Assembly (NCBI GenBank): GCA_964538505.1
Contig: CAZIDY010000003.1
Span: forward strand, 124,001-188,000
Direction of reading: 5' to 3'
Length of the DNA stretch: 64,000 bases
From: Zeimonas sp964538505
GTDB taxonomy: Bacteria; Pseudomonadota; Gammaproteobacteria; Burkholderiales; Burkholderiaceae_E
A program made the translations under genes and the position numbers. The notes under the pieces are model-generated. The model had not been told where the DNA came from and ran no database searches. It saw nothing but the letters and a program-made list of their open reading frames with translations. Each line of letters starts with the position of its first letter. Within the stretch, counting starts at the first letter, position 1. Positions 62,664 through 64,000 of this stretch are shown piece after piece.

Positions 62664-62735
62664 CCTGTCCATCGAGTGGACGCCCAACGGCCGGCTTCGC
62701 CGCCCGCCGGTCGCCGCTCATGTCCAACGTTAGGC
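62658..62735 (+). other. attC12 (end of cassette 12)
   Basis: Left core GCCTAAC (62658-62664), right core GTTAGGC (62729-62735). Same as attC3 up to the crossover point, after which the next cassette supplies the last core bases. Confidence 0.88.
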
Positions 62736-62794
62736 GGCAAGAAGATCCGAGTGAGCGATGAGCGACAATCGAGTCCATACGCGGAGGAGATGCC

Positions 62795-63001
62795 ATGGAA
62801 CTGACTGCTGTGCTCACGCCTGCCAAGGAGGGCGGATACGTCGCGCTCAACCCCGAGACCGGCACCACAACCCAGGGTGAGACAGTTGAAGAGGCCGTCG
62901 CCAACTTACGAGAGGCTACCGTCCTCTACCTTGCGGAGTTCCCTCTTGAGGCCCGTGGCCGCCCGGTTGTGACCACCTTCTCAGTGCCGGAGCATGCCTA
63001 A
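62795..63001 (+). CDS. hicB: HicB-family antitoxin, short form (cassette 13)
   Basis: A 68-residue short HicB: MELTAVLTPAKEGGYVALNP, then GTTTQGETVEEAVANLREAT. It has the HicB fold alone, without the C-terminal DNA-binding domain of the other copies. GGAGGAGATGCC before ATG is a strong ribosome site. It overlaps hicA by 8 bp, with order antitoxin first, the reverse of the other three HicAB cassettes. Confidence 0.88.
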   Translation: MELTAVLTPAKEGGYVALNPETGTTTQGETVEEAVANLREATVLYLAEFPLEARGRPVVTTFSVPEHA

Positions 63002-63209
63002 ACTGCCTCGTATCTCTGGCGCCGAAGCGCTGAAGGCACTGCAGAAGCTCGGGTTCGAGAAGGTTCGACAATCAGGCAGTCACGTCATCGCGCGCCGTGG
63101 CGCGAAAGGCTGCGTCATCCCGATGCACTCCGAACTGAAGGCCGGCACCTTGGCTGGGGTTCTACGGCAAGCTGGAGTGTCTGTCGAAGACTTCATTGCG
63201 GCGCTGTGA
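62994..63209 (+). CDS. hicA: HicA-family toxin, classic form (cassette 13)
   Basis: A 71-residue HicA of the widespread short type: LPRISGAEALKALQKLGFEK, then VRQSGSHVIARRGAKGCVIP and MHSELKAGTLAGVLRQAGVS. The catalytic His lies in GSHV. It cuts mRNA when free of HicB. Unlike the genes at 54260, 57955 and 63354, this one belongs to the standard HicA group also known from chromosomes and plasmids. Confidence 0.92.
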   Translation: MPKLPRISGAEALKALQKLGFEKVRQSGSHVIARRGAKGCVIPMHSELKAGTLAGVLRQAGVSVEDFIAAL

Positions 63210-63218
63210 AGCGCTGCC

Positions 63219-63296
63219 ACCTAACCCCTTCATCGAGCGGACGCCCTCCGGCTTGCTTCGCAAGTCTCCGGCCGCCGCTCATGTCGAACGTTAGAC
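63219..63296 (+). other. attC13 (end of cassette 13)
   Basis: Left core ACCTAAC (63219-63225), right core GTTAGAC (63290-63296), 78 bp, of the common array form with CATCGAGCGGAC and CCGCTCATGTCG arms. Confidence 0.88.
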
Positions 63297-63325
63297 AGCA
63301 GAGCTGGCAGCCCAAGCCTTGCGGA

Positions 63326-63353
63326 TGGTACCATAATTCGGTACCATATAGCC
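63326..63353 (+). promoter_or_regulatory. Promoter/operator of the last hicAB cassette
   Basis: A -10-like TACCAT at 63342-63347 stands exactly 6 nt before the hicA ATG, with TTGCGG at 63319-63324 as possible -35 (17-bp spacer). A palindrome TGGTACC-N7-GGTACCA (63326-63346) overlaps the -10. Third instance of this layout in the array. Confidence 0.6.
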
Positions 63354-63608
63354 ATGAGGCGAAAGAGCCAGAGAACGCTGCAGTCGGTGTTTGCGCATCC
63401 CACGAGCGGCAACGTGCCTTGGCGGGATATTGAGTCGCTCTTCGTCGAGCTCGGTGCGGAAGTCACTGAACGCGAAGGAAGCCGAGTTGCCGTCGTCCTT
63501 TTCGGCGAAGTCCGCGTTTTTCATCGGCCGCACCCATCTCCGAACACGGATAAGGGGGCAGTTTCGAGTGTGCGCAAGTGGCTGGAGCAGCACGGAGTAG
63601 TTCCATGA
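63354..63608 (+). CDS. hicA: HicA-family toxin (cassette 14)
   Basis: An 84-residue HicA-like toxin: QRTLQSVFAHPTSGNVPWRD, then IESLFVELGAEVTEREGSRV and FHRPHPSPNTDKGAVSSVRK. Same length and layout as those at 54260 and 57955. It overlaps hicB by 4 bp (ATGA) and starts 6 nt after the -10-like hexamer. Confidence 0.88.
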   Translation: MRRKSQRTLQSVFAHPTSGNVPWRDIESLFVELGAEVTEREGSRVAVVLFGEVRVFHRPHPSPNTDKGAVSSVRKWLEQHGVVP

Positions 63609-63937
63609 ACATCATGATCGTTGACGGTTATCAGGCCAAGATCGAGTACGACCCGGACCTCGATCAGTTCCGAGGCGAGATTCTGGGCTTAAATGGCGGT
63701 GCCGACTTCTACGGCAAGAACCCCAAGGAGTTGCGCTCGGAGTTCAAGAAGTCGCTTCAGACCTTCCTCGAGGTTTGTGCGGAGAAGGGAATAGAGCCGC
63801 GGCGCAGCTATTCGGGAAAGTTCAACTTACGCATCCCGCCCGAGCTTCACGAGCGGCTGGCTATTGTTGCCCAGGCCGAGGGCAAGAGCATCAATCTGAT
63901 AGCGCAAGAGGCGCTTCAGAAGAGAGTTGCAGCGTGA
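63605..63937 (+). CDS. hicB: HicB-family antitoxin (cassette 14)
   Basis: A 110-residue antitoxin: MIVDGYQAKIEYDPDLDQFR, GEILGLNGGADFYGKN and a C-terminal GKFNLRIPPELHERLAIVAQ, then EGKSINLIAQEALQKRV, a ribbon-helix-helix. ATG at 63605 gives the family start and the 4-bp overlap with hicA. The longer frame from 63578 is an artefact of the overlap. Confidence 0.9.
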   Translation: MNIMIVDGYQAKIEYDPDLDQFRGEILGLNGGADFYGKNPKELRSEFKKSLQTFLEVCAEKGIEPRRSYSGKFNLRIPPELHERLAIVAQAEGKSINLIAQEALQKRVAA

Positions 63938-63943
63938 GCTGCG

Positions 63944-64000
63944 GTCTAACAGGTTGTTCGAGCGGACACTTGACCTGTACTAGTCACGACTTGATCTGAC
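63944..64000 (+). other. attC14, left part (cut by window edge)
   Basis: Left core GTCTAAC (63944-63950) followed by AGGTTGTTCGAGCGGACAC, matching the left arms of attC9 and the common form. The right core lies beyond the window, so the array continues. Confidence 0.75.

Larger units (their letters stand above)
52771..64000. mobile_element. Integron with at least 14 cassettes
   Basis: Unit made of intI (minus strand), an attI-like site ending in GTTAGCC at 54186-54192, and a cassette array that leaves the window at 64000. Cassette lengths between core sites run from about 317 bp to 1263 bp. Cassette genes lie on the plus strand, one or two per cassette. Most attC sites share a related form starting near TAAC-N5-ATCGAGCGGAC and ending near CGCTCAtGTC-AACGTTAG, which points to a sedentary chromosomal array. 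A few (attC5, attC10, attC9, attC11) have other forms and look acquired. No transposon ends or transfer genes are seen. Confidence 0.93.

Noticed and set aside
54186..63296. CRISPR-like array suggested by regularly recurring GTTAG/TAAC words
   Set aside because: Spacing is irregular (hundreds of bp) and the words are attC cores with paired arms.

Overview
The window looks like part of a high-GC betaproteobacterial chromosome, most likely Burkholderiales or a close relative. The basis is uniformly GC-rich codon use, a monomeric full-length PurL, a TAXI-type TRAP transporter, a bifunctional MnmC, NnrS, and a proteobacterial gshA. No rRNA or tRNA gene and no CRISPR array was recognised.

Region 1 (1-52.7 kb) is mostly ordinary chromosome. 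At the left edge (1-8.7 kb) is an unusual group of genes: a partial methyltransferase, a fused CDP-alcohol phosphotransferase/methyltransferase, a 4-hydroxybutyryl-CoA dehydratase/HpaB-family flavoprotein, a cysteine hydrolase, and a tight operon of RibD-like reductase, zinc-type dehydrogenase, pterin-synthase-fold protein and glycosyltransferase. The operon resembles a pathway to a modified, glycosylated pterin-like compound, but that is inference. Next come two histidine kinases, rlmJ, a serine-glyoxylate type aminotransferase divergent from a large FAD/Fe-S dehydrogenase, a putative metallopeptidase, a TPR protein, a GlxA-type regulator, gshA, a patatin, an SDR and a GST. A small insert (26.2-28.8 kb) holds an Xre/RES toxin-antitoxin pair with a visible double operator and an orphan DNA methyltransferase. 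After it follow aspA with a cupin, nnrS, serA, a HIT protein, a threonine-dehydratase-like enzyme, a TRAP transporter with its TAXI receptor, a class III aminotransferase, an MFS permease, an SPW protein, mnmC, a LysR regulator, an ABC-F ATPase and purL. Two VapBC-type loci, one of them broken, lie between purL and the integron.

Region 2 (52.77-64 kb) is an integron: an IntI1-like integrase on the minus strand, a LexA (SOS) box directly before its start codon, an attI-like site ending at 54192, and at least 14 gene cassettes running off the right edge. Thirteen complete attC sites and the start of a fourteenth were placed by their core sites and imperfect palindromes. Coding regions all point away from intI and are less GC-rich and more varied than the backbone. 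The array holds four HicA/HicB modules, two HEPN-type proteins with R-x4-H motifs, a PIN-like protein, a DUF4160 protein, a possible nuclease with a partner gene, two small secreted proteins, a membrane-anchored protein, and an exact duplicate of one 605-bp cassette. Three hicA-first cassettes share a promoter layout: a -10-like hexamer exactly 6 nt before the start codon, with a palindrome overlapping it. This suggests leaderless, self-regulated toxin-antitoxin cassettes that do not depend on an integron promoter.
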